A stretch of DNA of 64,000 nucleotides from Sinorhizobium sojae CCBAU 05684 (GTDB taxonomy: Bacteria; Pseudomonadota; Alphaproteobacteria; Rhizobiales; Rhizobiaceae). The DNA lies in contig NZ_CP023068.1 of the NCBI RefSeq assembly GCF_002288525.1, forward strand, positions 992,001 through 1,056,000. Direction: 5' to 3'. Positions 25,027 through 33,219 of the stretch are shown piece by piece (within the stretch, counting starts at the first letter, position 1; each line of letters starts with the position of its first letter). Made by a program: the position numbers and the translations under genes. The notes beneath the pieces are model-generated. The model saw nothing but the letters and a program-made list of their open reading frames with translations, had not been told where the DNA came from and did no database searches.

Positions 25027-26174
25027 GCAATCGTGCCGCATCTCCACGTCCGGCGACGGCTGGGGTCAACGCCCGCACGAAAGTGCCGCGGCGGATCCTG
25101 ATGAGCATCGATGCCGTGGGCGGCATCTGGCGATATGCGATGGACCTTGCACAAGGTATTCGGGAGAGTGGGATCGAAACCGTCTTCGTCGGCTACGGCC
25201 CTGCTCCCTCAGCAAGCCAGCGGCGCGAAGCGAACCGCATCGGCGTCCTCGAATGGTTGTCCGTGTCGCCGGACTGGATGGCGGACGATGAAGCCGGCCT
25301 CGATTCCATTGCGGATCGGTTGACTGAATTGTCTCTCAAGCACGCTGTGGAACTCCTGCATCTGAACCTTCCGTCGCAGGCAGTGGGCCTGCAGCTACAA
25401 ATACCCATCGTGGTGGTTTCGCACTCGTGTGTCACAACGTGGTTTGAAGCGGTGCGCGGCTCCGGGCTGCCGGAGCACTGGCTCTGGCAGAAGACCCGAA
25501 ACCGGCGAGGCTTCGACCGCGCCGACCTGGTGCTGGCGCCAAGCCGGAGCCACGCGGCGGCGCTGACCCGCTGTTACGGGCAGATCGACGATCTCATGGT
25601 CGTGCATAATGCGAGCAGGTCTCCGTGCCCGCGGCCCGTCAAGGAGTGCTTCGTCTTCGCCGCCGGCAGATGGTGGGATGAAGGCAAGAACGGCGTGGCG
25701 CTCGACCGGGCGGCCGCCCGGTTCCGCTGGCCTGTCGCTATGGCAGGCGCGTGCGAAGGCCCGTGCGGCGAACGGCTGGCGATAGAGCATGCCGAACATC
25801 TTGGCGAACTCAGCCATGACAGGACCATGGCGCTCATGTCGAGGGCCGCGATCGTCGTCTCGCCGTCTCTCTACGAACCGTTTGGCCTGGCGGCGCTCGA
25901 GGCGGCGAGAAGCGGTGCAGCCCTCGTCCTGTCCGATATCGACACGTATCGCGAGCTCTGGGATGGCGCTGCACTCTTCGCCGATCCCCGCGATCCTGCA
26001 GCCTTTGCGGGTTCACTCGAGCGGCTGGCGAGGGATACCGATCTCCGGGCCGAATTGGGTCAAAGTGCGCGCTTGCGGTCGAGCGAATTCACGGTCGAGG
26101 CTCAGCGCGATGCGATGCTCGATGTTTATGGTCGGGCAATGCGCGCGTCTGGCCGACTGACTGCAGCGGAGTGA
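25023..26174 (+). CDS. Glycosyltransferase family 4 protein
   Basis: A 383-aa retaining GT-B glycosyltransferase. LMSIDAVGGIWRYAMDLAQG near residue 25 is the N-terminal acceptor-side motif and SPSLYEPFGLAALEAARSG (about residue 280) is the donor-binding EX7E region. No membrane segment is visible, so it acts in the cytoplasm or at the membrane surface. ATGA overlap with the preceding epimerase; its own stop overlaps the next start. Confidence 0.88.
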   Translation: MSNRAASPRPATAGVNARTKVPRRILMSIDAVGGIWRYAMDLAQGIRESGIETVFVGYGPAPSASQRREANRIGVLEWLSVSPDWMADDEAGLDSIADRLTELSLKHAVELLHLNLPSQAVGLQLQIPIVVVSHSCVTTWFEAVRGSGLPEHWLWQKTRNRRGFDRADLVLAPSRSHAAALTRCYGQIDDLMVVHNASRSPCPRPVKECFVFAAGRWWDEGKNGVALDRAAARFRWPVAMAGACEGPCGERLAIEHAEHLGELSHDRTMALMSRAAIVVSPSLYEPFGLAALEAARSGAALVLSDIDTYRELWDGAALFADPRDPAAFAGSLERLARDTDLRAELGQSARLRSSEFTVEAQRDAMLDVYGRAMRASGRLTAAE

Positions 26175-27307
26175 CCATGCGATTTCTGTTCTACACCCAG
26201 TCCCTGATCTCCGACTGGAACCATGGCAACGCGCATTTCCTGCGCGGCGTCATGCGGGAACTTCTCCGGCGCGGCCACCAGGCAACGGCTCTCGAGCCGA
26301 GCGATTCCTGGAGCAGGCAGAACCTGATCGACGATCAGGGGGTTGGCCCGATCATGGCCTTCCTCAAGAACTTTCCCGAGTTGAGAACAGCAATTTACGA
26401 CAATGACTTCGATCATGAGGCGGCGGTGAGTACCGCCGACGTCGTGGTGGTCCACGAATGGACTGATCCGAAGATCGTTGCGCGACTCGGCCGGATGCGT
26501 CGCGACGGCGGCCGGTTTACGCTGGTTTTCCATGATACGCATCATCGTGCCGTCACGGCAAAATCCGATATTGCCCGGCTCGACCTGTCGAACTACGACC
26601 TGGTGCTCGCATTCGGCGAGGCACTGAGGGAGAGGTATCTCCGCACAGGCTGGGGGAAGGACGTCTACACGTGGCATGAGGCCGCAGATACAGCCCTGTT
26701 CCGACCGCTACCCGATGTCGACAAACACAGCGATCTCGTCTGGATCGGCAATTGGGGCGACGAGGAGCGGAGCGCCGAGATCGTCTCGCTCTTCGTCGAA
26801 CCCGCGCGTCAGTTGCAGCTCAAAGCGACGGTCCGTGGTGTGAGATACCCCGACGCGGCTCTCAGTGGACTGCGCGATGCGGGCGTTCTCTATGGCGGCT
26901 GGCTTGCCAATGCGGCAGTCCCCCGCGCTTTCGCCGAGCACCGCGTGACAGTGCACATTCCGCGCCGACCCTATGTCGAAGCCCTGCCCGGCATTCCCAC
27001 CATTCGTGTATTCGAAGCGCTCGCCTGCGGCATTCCGCTGGTGTCGGCGCATTGGGACGACACGGAGGGCCTGTTCCGTGCCGGCGAGGATTTCGTCTTT
27101 GCCCGAGACAGCAAGGAGATGAAGCGACTGTTGCGCCAGGTGCTCTTCGATCCCGATTTCGCCCGCGAAATGGCGGCCTCGGGCCTGGAGACCATCCGCG
27201 CGCGCCACACCTGCGCTCATCGCGTCGACGAACTCCTCTGGATCGTGACGCCCTATAGGACAGGCAAGGCGGCTGGACACATAGCACGGGAGGAAGCGGC
27301 GCCATGA
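26171..27307 (+). CDS. CgeB-like glycosyltransferase (first of three)
   Basis: A 378-aa GT-B protein of the CgeB/glycosyl transferases group 1 type. It starts with FLFYTQSLISDWNHGNAHFL, resembling the openings of the next two genes. The C-terminal donor region is TIRVFEALACGIPLVSAHWD followed by a conserved acidic patch. GTG at 26171 overlaps the previous stop; an ATG at 26177 is an alternative. It probably adds one sugar to the shared acceptor. Confidence 0.85.
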   Translation: MTMRFLFYTQSLISDWNHGNAHFLRGVMRELLRRGHQATALEPSDSWSRQNLIDDQGVGPIMAFLKNFPELRTAIYDNDFDHEAAVSTADVVVVHEWTDPKIVARLGRMRRDGGRFTLVFHDTHHRAVTAKSDIARLDLSNYDLVLAFGEALRERYLRTGWGKDVYTWHEAADTALFRPLPDVDKHSDLVWIGNWGDEERSAEIVSLFVEPARQLQLKATVRGVRYPDAALSGLRDAGVLYGGWLANAAVPRAFAEHRVTVHIPRRPYVEALPGIPTIRVFEALACGIPLVSAHWDDTEGLFRAGEDFVFARDSKEMKRLLRQVLFDPDFAREMAASGLETIRARHTCAHRVDELLWIVTPYRTGKAAGHIAREEAAP

Positions 27308-28392
27308 GAGTTGCGTTCTACGGTTCCAGCCTCGTTTCAGCCTATTGGAACGGTGCGGCCACCTACTATCGGGGGCTGTTGCGGGCGCTTGCCTCGCGGG
27401 GTTACGAGATCACGTTCTATGAGCCGGACGTCTACGACCGGCAGAAACATCGGGATATCGATCCGCCGGCATGGTGCAAAGTCGTCGTCTATGAGGGCTC
27501 GGTTCCAGCCTTGAAGCGGGCTGCGGCTCAAGCGGCCGGTGCCGACATCGTCGTCAAGGCAAGCGGGGTCGGCTTCGAGGATGATCTGCTGCTCAAAGAG
27601 GTGATGGCAGCGGCAAGGCCTACGGCGCTGAAGATCTTCTGGGATGTCGACGCACCCGCGACCCTGGCGATCCTCAGGGCCCTTCCGGACCATCCGCTCC
27701 GGCGCGCCCTCTCGTCGCTGGACCTCGTATTGACTTATGGGGGAGGCGACCCGGTAGTCCGGTCCTACCGTGCCATTGGCGCACGGGAATGCATTCCCGT
27801 CTACAATGCGCTTGACCCGCAGACGCATCATCCAGTGGCGCCGGATCCGCGCTTCGCCGCCGACCTCGCTTTCCTTGGCAACCGGCTGCCGGATCGGGAA
27901 GCGCGCGTTCAAGACTTCTTCCTCGAGCCCGCGTCGAAGCTTCCGGATCGCCGCCTCCTGCTTGGCGGAGCGGGCTGGCACGACAAGCCGCTACCGGGGA
28001 GCGTGACCTATATCGGCCATGTTCCGACCGCCGATCACAATGCCTTCAATACGACACCCAAAGCGGTCCTCAACATCTCGCGCGCCAGCATGGCGGAGAA
28101 CGGGTTCTCGCCGGCGACCCGTGTTTTCGAGGCGGCTGGCGCCGGGGCGTGCCTGATCACGGATGCGTGGGAGGGCATCGAACTCTTCCTGAAACCCGGA
28201 GAAGAAGTGCTGGTCGCGAGGGATGGCCGGGACGTTGCCGACCTGATGTGCAGTCTGAGTGCGGTCGATGCGAAGCAAATCGGTCAACGGGCGCTCAGCC
28301 GCGTCCTTGGCGAGCACACCTATTCGCATCGCGCCGCGGACGTGGACCGGATTTTCCGCCGCCGCGTCCAGAACCCGGAGGCCGCGGAATGA
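27304..28392 (+). CDS. CgeB-like glycosyltransferase (second of three)
   Basis: A 362-aa paralogue. The N-terminus reads VAFYGSSLVSAYWNGAATYY, and the donor motif is TRVFEAAGAGACLITDAWEG. A YIGHVPTADHNAFN segment just before it also appears, altered, in the third copy. ATGA overlaps on both sides. Confidence 0.85.
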   Translation: MRVAFYGSSLVSAYWNGAATYYRGLLRALASRGYEITFYEPDVYDRQKHRDIDPPAWCKVVVYEGSVPALKRAAAQAAGADIVVKASGVGFEDDLLLKEVMAAARPTALKIFWDVDAPATLAILRALPDHPLRRALSSLDLVLTYGGGDPVVRSYRAIGARECIPVYNALDPQTHHPVAPDPRFAADLAFLGNRLPDREARVQDFFLEPASKLPDRRLLLGGAGWHDKPLPGSVTYIGHVPTADHNAFNTTPKAVLNISRASMAENGFSPATRVFEAAGAGACLITDAWEGIELFLKPGEEVLVARDGRDVADLMCSLSAVDAKQIGQRALSRVLGEHTYSHRAADVDRIFRRRVQNPEAAE

Positions 28393-29507
28393 CACGCTGC
28401 CTCGACATAGTCGTTCTCGGCCTCTCGCTGTCTTCTTCCTGGGGCAATGGCCACGCAACGACATTCCGGGCACTGCTTCGCGGTGTCCGCGCCGCGGGGC
28501 ACCGAGTGACCTTCCTGGAGCGCGATGTCCCATGGTACGCCTCGCGCCGCGACATGGCCGACCCGGATTTCTGCGACCTCATCTTCTACGCGAGTGTCGA
28601 TGAACTCCTTGCGCGTTACGCGAAAAGGCTCGCCACGGCGGATGCCGTCGTCGTCGGCTCCTACGTGCCGGAGGGCGTCAAGGTGATCGACGCCGTCTCC
28701 CATCTCATGCCGAAGCGGCTTTGCTTCTACGACATCGACACGCCGGTGACGCTTTCGAAGCTGAGGCGCGGCGACGAGGAATATCTGGCACGCCGCCAGA
28801 TTCCAGCCTTCGACCTCTATTTCTCCTTCTCGGGCGGCAAAACGATCGACCGGCTCCGCCAAGAGTTCGGGGCAAGCCGCCCCCTTCCGCTCTATTGCGC
28901 CGTCGATCTCGACACATACCGCAACAGCGGAGCGCAAAGGACATGGGACCTCGGCTATCTTGGGACCTATAGTCCGGATCGGCAGCCCGCTCTCGAACGG
29001 TTGCTAATGGAGCCGGCCCGGCAACTGCCGGAGAAGCGCTTCGTCGTGGCAGGCCCAAGTTATCCCTCGGATATCCGATGGCCGGAGAATGTGGAGCGCA
29101 TAGAGCATCTGCCTCCCTCCGAGCACGCCGAATTCTACAGCCGTCAGCGCTTCACGTTGAATATCACGCGCGACGACATGATCGCGGCGGGTTGGTCGCC
29201 GAGCGTAAGGCTTTTCGAGGCGGCGGCTTGCAGCACGCCTCTGATCAGCGACTGGTGGCAGGGCATCGAGAGTTTTTTCCCGCCCGACGAAGCCCTCGTT
29301 ATCGCGCGCAGGAGCAGCGATGTCGTCAGAGCACTTAAAGAGCTCGACGATCGGCAACGTGAGGCGATTGCGGACGCCGCTTACAAGCGGGTGGCCGGCG
29401 CGCACAGCGCTGAGGTGCGCGCGCGAACCTTCATCGATGCAATCGAAAACGTCTCGCCCACGGCCGACTTGGCGGCGACCGATTCCATGCGGCGGCTTCC
29501 GGCCTAA
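28389..29507 (+). CDS. CgeB-like glycosyltransferase (third of three)
   Basis: A 372-aa paralogue. The N-terminal VLGLSLSSSWGNGHATTFRA parallels the other two, YDIDTPVTLSKLRRG matches the FWDVDAPATLAILRAL of the second, and the donor region is SVRLFEAAACSTPLISDWWQ. Three tandem, diverged copies suggest sequential addition of similar sugars or a division of acceptor specificity. ATGA overlap upstream; a 21-nt gap follows before the decarboxylase. Confidence 0.85.
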   Translation: MTRCLDIVVLGLSLSSSWGNGHATTFRALLRGVRAAGHRVTFLERDVPWYASRRDMADPDFCDLIFYASVDELLARYAKRLATADAVVVGSYVPEGVKVIDAVSHLMPKRLCFYDIDTPVTLSKLRRGDEEYLARRQIPAFDLYFSFSGGKTIDRLRQEFGASRPLPLYCAVDLDTYRNSGAQRTWDLGYLGTYSPDRQPALERLLMEPARQLPEKRFVVAGPSYPSDIRWPENVERIEHLPPSEHAEFYSRQRFTLNITRDDMIAAGWSPSVRLFEAAACSTPLISDWWQGIESFFPPDEALVIARRSSDVVRALKELDDRQREAIADAAYKRVAGAHSAEVRARTFIDAIENVSPTADLAATDSMRRLPA

Positions 29508-29528
29508 CACCGAAAGGAGAACGGCCCA

Positions 29529-30560
29529 ATGGCAAAGCGACCCAAAATGAACGAAGGAAAGGTCATCGTGGTTGCCGGGGGAGCCGGTTTCGTCGGCTCA
29601 CACCTTTGCTCGGCACTGCTTGACAGAGGCAATCGGGTTATCTGCCTCGACAGCTATCTCACGGGCTCTCCCGTCAACCTCAGTGCGTTGCAGTGCAATC
29701 CCTACTTCACGATGATCGAGCAGGATGTCTGCGACGAAATTCAGATCGATGGCCCCATCGATCAGATCTACAACCTCGCATGCCCGGCCTCCCCGAGAGA
29801 CTATCAGGCCGACCCGATCCACACGATGCTGACCAGCGTGACGGGAACGAGCAACCTGCTGAGGGCGGCGGAGCGCCATGGCGCGATCTTCCTTCAGGCC
29901 TCCACAAGCGAGATCTACGGTGATCCGGAGGAGCATCCGCAGCAGGAGGATTACTGGGGCCACGTCAACTGCACCGGGCCAAGGGCGTGCTATGACGAAG
30001 GCAAGCGTGCAGCCGAGGCCTTGTGCTTCGACAGCCTGAGGGCCGGGACCGTGGATGCGAGAGTCGCACGCATCTTCAACACCTACGGGCCGCATATGCG
30101 CCCGAACGATGGCCGTATTGTCTCGAATTTTGTGGTGCAGGCCCTCAGCAACGAACCGCTGACGGTTTATGGCAGCGGCGAACAAACACGCTCCTTCTGC
30201 TACGTCACGGATCTCGTCGAGGGGCTCATCAGGCTCATGAATTGCGGGGCTAACCCGCGCGGACCGGTCAATCTCGGCAATCCCGGCGAATTCACCGTGA
30301 TCGAACTCGCCGAACTTGTCCTGTCGAAAATCAGAACGACTTCGAGCATTGTCTATGCACCCTTGCCTCAGGATGACCCCTCTCGCCGCCGCCCCGACAT
30401 TTCCCGTGCGAAGGCGCTGCTTGACTGGGAGCCGAAGGTTTCGCTCGCCGAAGGGCTTTCACCAACGATCCGCTGGTTCCAGACGACGCTTGCAAAGCGC
30501 CGGCCTGCTCGACGCCGCGGCCAGCAGCCGCAACCATCTGTCTCATCGCAGCCGGTCTAA
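29529..30560 (+). CDS. uxs: UDP-glucuronate decarboxylase (UDP-xylose synthase)
   Basis: A 343-aa enzyme converting UDP-glucuronate to UDP-xylose. Seen: GGAGFVGSHL (about residues 17-26), the family-specific NLACPASPRDYQADP, STSEIYGDPEEHPQ, YDEGKRAAE with the Tyr-x-x-x-Lys pair, and RIFNTYGPHMRPNDGR. AAGGAG precedes the start. Its presence implies that xylose, or a xylose-derived sugar, is part of the product assembled by the neighbouring glycosyltransferases, and fits with the xylosidase-like gene of the same cluster. Confidence 0.93.
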   Translation: MAKRPKMNEGKVIVVAGGAGFVGSHLCSALLDRGNRVICLDSYLTGSPVNLSALQCNPYFTMIEQDVCDEIQIDGPIDQIYNLACPASPRDYQADPIHTMLTSVTGTSNLLRAAERHGAIFLQASTSEIYGDPEEHPQQEDYWGHVNCTGPRACYDEGKRAAEALCFDSLRAGTVDARVARIFNTYGPHMRPNDGRIVSNFVVQALSNEPLTVYGSGEQTRSFCYVTDLVEGLIRLMNCGANPRGPVNLGNPGEFTVIELAELVLSKIRTTSSIVYAPLPQDDPSRRRPDISRAKALLDWEPKVSLAEGLSPTIRWFQTTLAKRRPARRRGQQPQPSVSSQPV

Positions 30561-30562
30561 CG

Positions 30563-31336
30563 ATGTTCGAGGAGGCGAAAGAACGGATGGCGCTACAAGA
30601 AGAGATCGCAGCGCTCGGACCGTGGTTCCACAACATGCGTATCCGAGGCATCGAGACGTCGCCGGATCACTTTCTCGGTGATTATCCGGCGGTGAAATGG
30701 AATACCTTCAAGCATGTAATCCCGGAAGACCTCGCCGGCAGGAGTGTCCTCGACATCGGCTGCAATGCCGGCTTCTATGCGCAAGAAATGAAGCGGCGCA
30801 ATGCCGGGCGCGTGCTCGGCATCGATTCAGACCCCCATTATCTGCGGCAGGCGGAGTTCGCCGCCGAGCAGGCGGGTGCGGAGATCGAGTTCAGACTTAT
30901 GTCTGTCTACGAGGTTGCCTCGCTGCGCGAACGGTTCGACCTCGTCTTGTTCATGGGCGTTCTCTATCATCTTCGCCATCCGTTGCTCGCGCTTGATCTT
31001 CTTTACGAGCACGTCGTCGGAGAAAGAATGCTCTTCCAGTGCATGCAGCGCGGGACGAAATCTGTGGCGCAGCTCGACACCAACTACGATTTCAAGGAAT
31101 GGGGGATTTTCGACCGTCCGGACTATCCGAAACTGTTCTTCGTCGAACATCGCTTCGCGGACGATCCGACCAACTGGTTCATTCCGAACCGGGCCTGCGT
31201 CGAGGCTATGCTCAGGAGTTCCGGTTTCCTCATCGAGGCTAATCCCGAACGGGAAGTCTATTTGGTCCGGCGCGGCGAGCGGCCCTACATGGACGAGCCG
31301 ACATTGCGGGTGATTGGAGGCGCGGTACACCCTTAG
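30563..31336 (+). CDS. SAM-dependent methyltransferase (CmoB-like domain)
   Basis: A 257-aa class I methyltransferase. SVLDIGCNAGFYAQEM (about residues 59-74) is the SAM-binding motif and LVLFMGVLYHLRHPLLALD (about 127-145) resembles tRNA carboxymethyltransferase CmoB. It is shorter than CmoB and lies at the end of a glycan operon, so it more likely methylates the glycan product. The ATG at 30563 follows the decarboxylase stop by 2 nt but lacks a good ribosome site; the ATG at 30587 with GAGGAGG is an alternative. Confidence 0.82.
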   Translation: MFEEAKERMALQEEIAALGPWFHNMRIRGIETSPDHFLGDYPAVKWNTFKHVIPEDLAGRSVLDIGCNAGFYAQEMKRRNAGRVLGIDSDPHYLRQAEFAAEQAGAEIEFRLMSVYEVASLRERFDLVLFMGVLYHLRHPLLALDLLYEHVVGERMLFQCMQRGTKSVAQLDTNYDFKEWGIFDRPDYPKLFFVEHRFADDPTNWFIPNRACVEAMLRSSGFLIEANPEREVYLVRRGERPYMDEPTLRVIGGAVHP

Positions 31337-31339
31337 CGA

Positions 31340-31531
31340 TCAGCCGAAGCGACGAAGCTGCTCTGCTTCCTGTTCAAGCAGGTCCGCCACTTCCTCAAGC
31401 GTCATGTGCGTCGCGCAGAGATGGATCGCGCATTCGAGAAATCGCAAGGACGACCGGCGCAGATAGAGGGCCTGCTCCGACGCGCTCAGTTCGGAAAGCG
31501 GGTCTCTGGGATCGGGGCGATGATCGGACAT
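31340..31531 (-). CDS. Hypothetical 63-aa protein
   Basis: Small, helical, acidic protein with a conserved-looking centre (LRFLECAIHLCATHMTLEEV). No family recognised. AAGGAGA lies just before the ATG at 31531. It is 40 nt downstream of the 31572-31919 gene on the same strand and probably shares its stress promoter. Convergent with the methyltransferase gene, 3 nt apart. Confidence 0.7.
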   Translation of the reverse strand: MSDHRPDPRDPLSELSASEQALYLRRSSLRFLECAIHLCATHMTLEEVADLLEQEAEQLRRFG

Positions 31532-31571
31532 TTGGGTCTCCTTTCGATCCCCGTTTTCGTAAACGGTCGGC

Positions 31572-31919
31572 TCAAGACAGACCCGCGCCCGCTACATAGA
31601 CCAAAGCGCCGATCACGATCGCAAGGACGGCAAGCGGCAACGCTATCGTCAGCCACTGCAGCGACGAGCTCGCCTTTTCTCCCTCGGAGAGCGGCCGCAT
31701 CGCATCAGCATATTCCGTCGACGTGTCGACCGCGGCCCCACGAAGTTGGTCATTGCGCGCGTCTTGCGCAGCCTCCGTGCTCACGGGGGCTCCCCCCGCT
31801 TCGTCGTCCGTCTCTAGCGGCGCTGCTGCCGGATCGAAGCCGCGCGTCTTGTCTCCCGTGCGTCCATGCTGGACGTCGCCGCGCACCTGGGCGGGGTTCG
31901 TTCGAGGCCGTCTGGACAT
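31572..31919 (-). CDS. Hypothetical tail-anchored 115-aa protein, stress-regulated
   Basis: Hydrophilic, polar N-terminal 85 residues followed by one strong membrane helix at the C-terminus (LTIALPLAVLAIVIGALVYV). Resembles tail-anchored stress proteins. AGGAGCG precedes the ATG at 31919; the frame opens at 31943 but the promoter TT lies there, so the later start is used. Function unknown. Confidence 0.75.
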   Translation of the reverse strand: MSRRPRTNPAQVRGDVQHGRTGDKTRGFDPAAAPLETDDEAGGAPVSTEAAQDARNDQLRGAAVDTSTEYADAMRPLSEGEKASSSLQWLTIALPLAVLAIVIGALVYVAGAGLS

Positions 31920-31941
31920 GATCGCTCCTGTTCGAGCGGAC

Positions 31942-31966
31942 AACCGGATTCTCCGCCGTTTGTTCC
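31942..31966 (-). promoter_or_regulatory. RpoE2/EcfG-type promoter for the 31919 gene
   Basis: GGAAC (31966-31962), 18 nt, TT (31943-31942) on the minus strand, 23 nt before the ATG. Confidence 0.7.
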
Positions 31967-32072
31967 GCTGGCGAAGCCGAGAGTCGCCGGCTCGAACCTG
32001 GCGGAAATTTCAGCGGCACCTCGAGATCTGCGAAAGCGGCATCGTCAGCAGAAAGCATGCGGGATCAATCAA

Positions 32073-32261
32073 TCACCTGGGCAAACCCTCGCGCGGCTTT
32101 CCTTCAGGCGAATGTTCGTACAGCTCCTCTATCTTCCGCTTTTGCGCTTCCTTTTCGGCAGGCCGCAGCGGCCTCTGCCTCATTATCGCATAGGCGACGG
32201 CCGCGCCGAGCGCAAACGCTCCGCCTGCGGTCGCCAGCAGCCATAGGTAATCCATCAGCAT
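32073..32261 (-). CDS. Hypothetical 62-aa membrane-anchored protein
   Basis: One N-terminal membrane helix (about residues 5-27: LWLLATAGGAFALGAAVAYA) and a basic cytoplasmic tail. AGGAGGG lies about 10 nt before the ATG. It follows the 32304-32588 gene by 42 nt on the same strand and is probably its operon partner. Function unknown. Confidence 0.75.
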   Translation of the reverse strand: MLMDYLWLLATAGGAFALGAAVAYAIMRQRPLRPAEKEAQKRKIEELYEHSPEGKPREGLPR

Positions 32262-32303
32262 GATCTTCTGCCCTCCTAAATAGTGCCGCCGCGGCGCATT
32301 CCA

Positions 32304-32588
32304 TTAGTCGTTCCGCGGGGTCTTGGCCTCGCCAAAACGAACCTCTTCGCGCTCGGGGTTCTCGGGGATGACTTCCTCTTCCTCGTCGCTCGGAAGGGCT
32401 TCATCCGTCCCGACATTGGCTTCGTCGCGACTCCGGACCGGAGGAACCCGCCCCTGGTCCACGGGCTCCGCTTCCTCAGGATTTCGCGCGCTTTCGGGCA
32501 ATTTCTCTTCCACTGGAGGATGGGGCGCGTCGTCAGCGGCAGGACCGGACTTTGCTCGCCCGAACTGTTTGGCGCTGTTCGTTGTCAT
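32304..32588 (-). CDS. Hypothetical acidic, disordered 94-aa protein, stress-regulated
   Basis: Rich in Glu, Pro and Asp, with a DEEEEVIPENPEREEV stretch; probably intrinsically disordered. The frame is open to 32735, but the ATG at 32588 has GAAGGGAG upstream and a GGAAC-type promoter 25 nt before it that lies inside the longer frame. No family recognised. Confidence 0.7.
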   Translation of the reverse strand: MTTNSAKQFGRAKSGPAADDAPHPPVEEKLPESARNPEEAEPVDQGRVPPVRSRDEANVGTDEALPSDEEEEVIPENPEREEVRFGEAKTPRND

Positions 32589-32612
32589 CAGCTTTCTCCC
32601 TTCAGACAGGGG

Positions 32613-32637
32613 AAAGCGGAGGTCCGCCGTTTGTTCC
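32613..32637 (-). promoter_or_regulatory. RpoE2/EcfG-type promoter for the 32588 gene
   Basis: GGAAC (32637-32633), 18 nt, TT (32614-32613) on the minus strand. Its first six spacer bases after GGAAC (AAACGG) match those of the promoter at 31942-31966. Confidence 0.7.
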
Positions 32638-32821
32638 GACTTCAAGCAAGGTGGGGCCGCACGCAGGCCATCTGCTTCAACATCAGCAGGAACAAAAGAG
32701 CCGGCCTGTGGTTTGAGGACGCGATTTCTAGCCATCGACTTCTCCCTATCCGGATCGGAGGTTCATCCAACCTTGGCCTCATAAAAAGTTCCGCCCAGCT
32801 GCCAGGCGGATCTCGCGGCAC

Positions 32822-32846
32822 GGAACAATTCCAACCTCTGGCGATT
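32822..32846 (+). promoter_or_regulatory. RpoE2/EcfG-type promoter for the 32884 gene
   Basis: GGAAC (32822-32826), 18 nt, TT (32845-32846), 38 nt before the ATG at 32884. Confidence 0.7.
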
Positions 32847-32883
32847 GAGACACCGGCAGTGCAGGACCACGGGGTATCGCAGG

Positions 32884-33207
32884 ATGCAGGAAGAACTGAA
32901 AATATATCGGCTGTCGCCGCTCGCCGGGCCCGATGACCCGAACTGGCAAAATGCCACATATCAAGGCGAGGTGCTCGTGGCCGCAAGATCAAGCGGCGAC
33001 GCGCGCGTCGTTGCCGCCGAGGCGGAACTCGACTTCCTCGAGATCGACGCGAAACCGGCGGAGGGGGTCACGACGGAAATGGCGAGCGCCTTCCGCAACG
33101 ACAAGCTCTACAGCGTGATAGAGGAGGGGCCGGCGCCTGCGGGACTGAAGCGGGGCGTAGTCGGCGGTACAGTCCGCGTCGACAATATCGTATCGACGCA
33201 GCTCTAG
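32884..33207 (+). CDS. Hypothetical 107-aa protein, stress-regulated
   Basis: Soluble protein starting MQEELKIYRLSPLAGPDDPN. No family recognised. The promoter lies inside the longer frame that opens at 32845, so the ATG at 32884 is preferred; a modest CGCAGG precedes it. Convergent with the Pcm/esterase fusion gene, 12 nt between stops. Confidence 0.7.
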   Translation: MQEELKIYRLSPLAGPDDPNWQNATYQGEVLVAARSSGDARVVAAEAELDFLEIDAKPAEGVTTEMASAFRNDKLYSVIEEGPAPAGLKRGVVGGTVRVDNIVSTQL

Positions 33208-33219
33208 TCTCGGTCGTTT

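Noticed and set aside
23638..25047. Minus-strand frame of 469 aa
   Set aside because: Antisense to the two epimerase genes, no family pattern.
32278..32302. GGAAT-N18-TT upstream of the 62-aa gene
   Set aside because: One mismatch, and the start site would fall inside the ribosome binding site; the gene is better explained as second in an operon.
32769..32792. GGAAC-N17-TT followed by an ATG at 32735 with a decent ribosome site
   Set aside because: Spacer one base short, and the open frame simply runs into the 94-aa gene; possible longer form but not supported.
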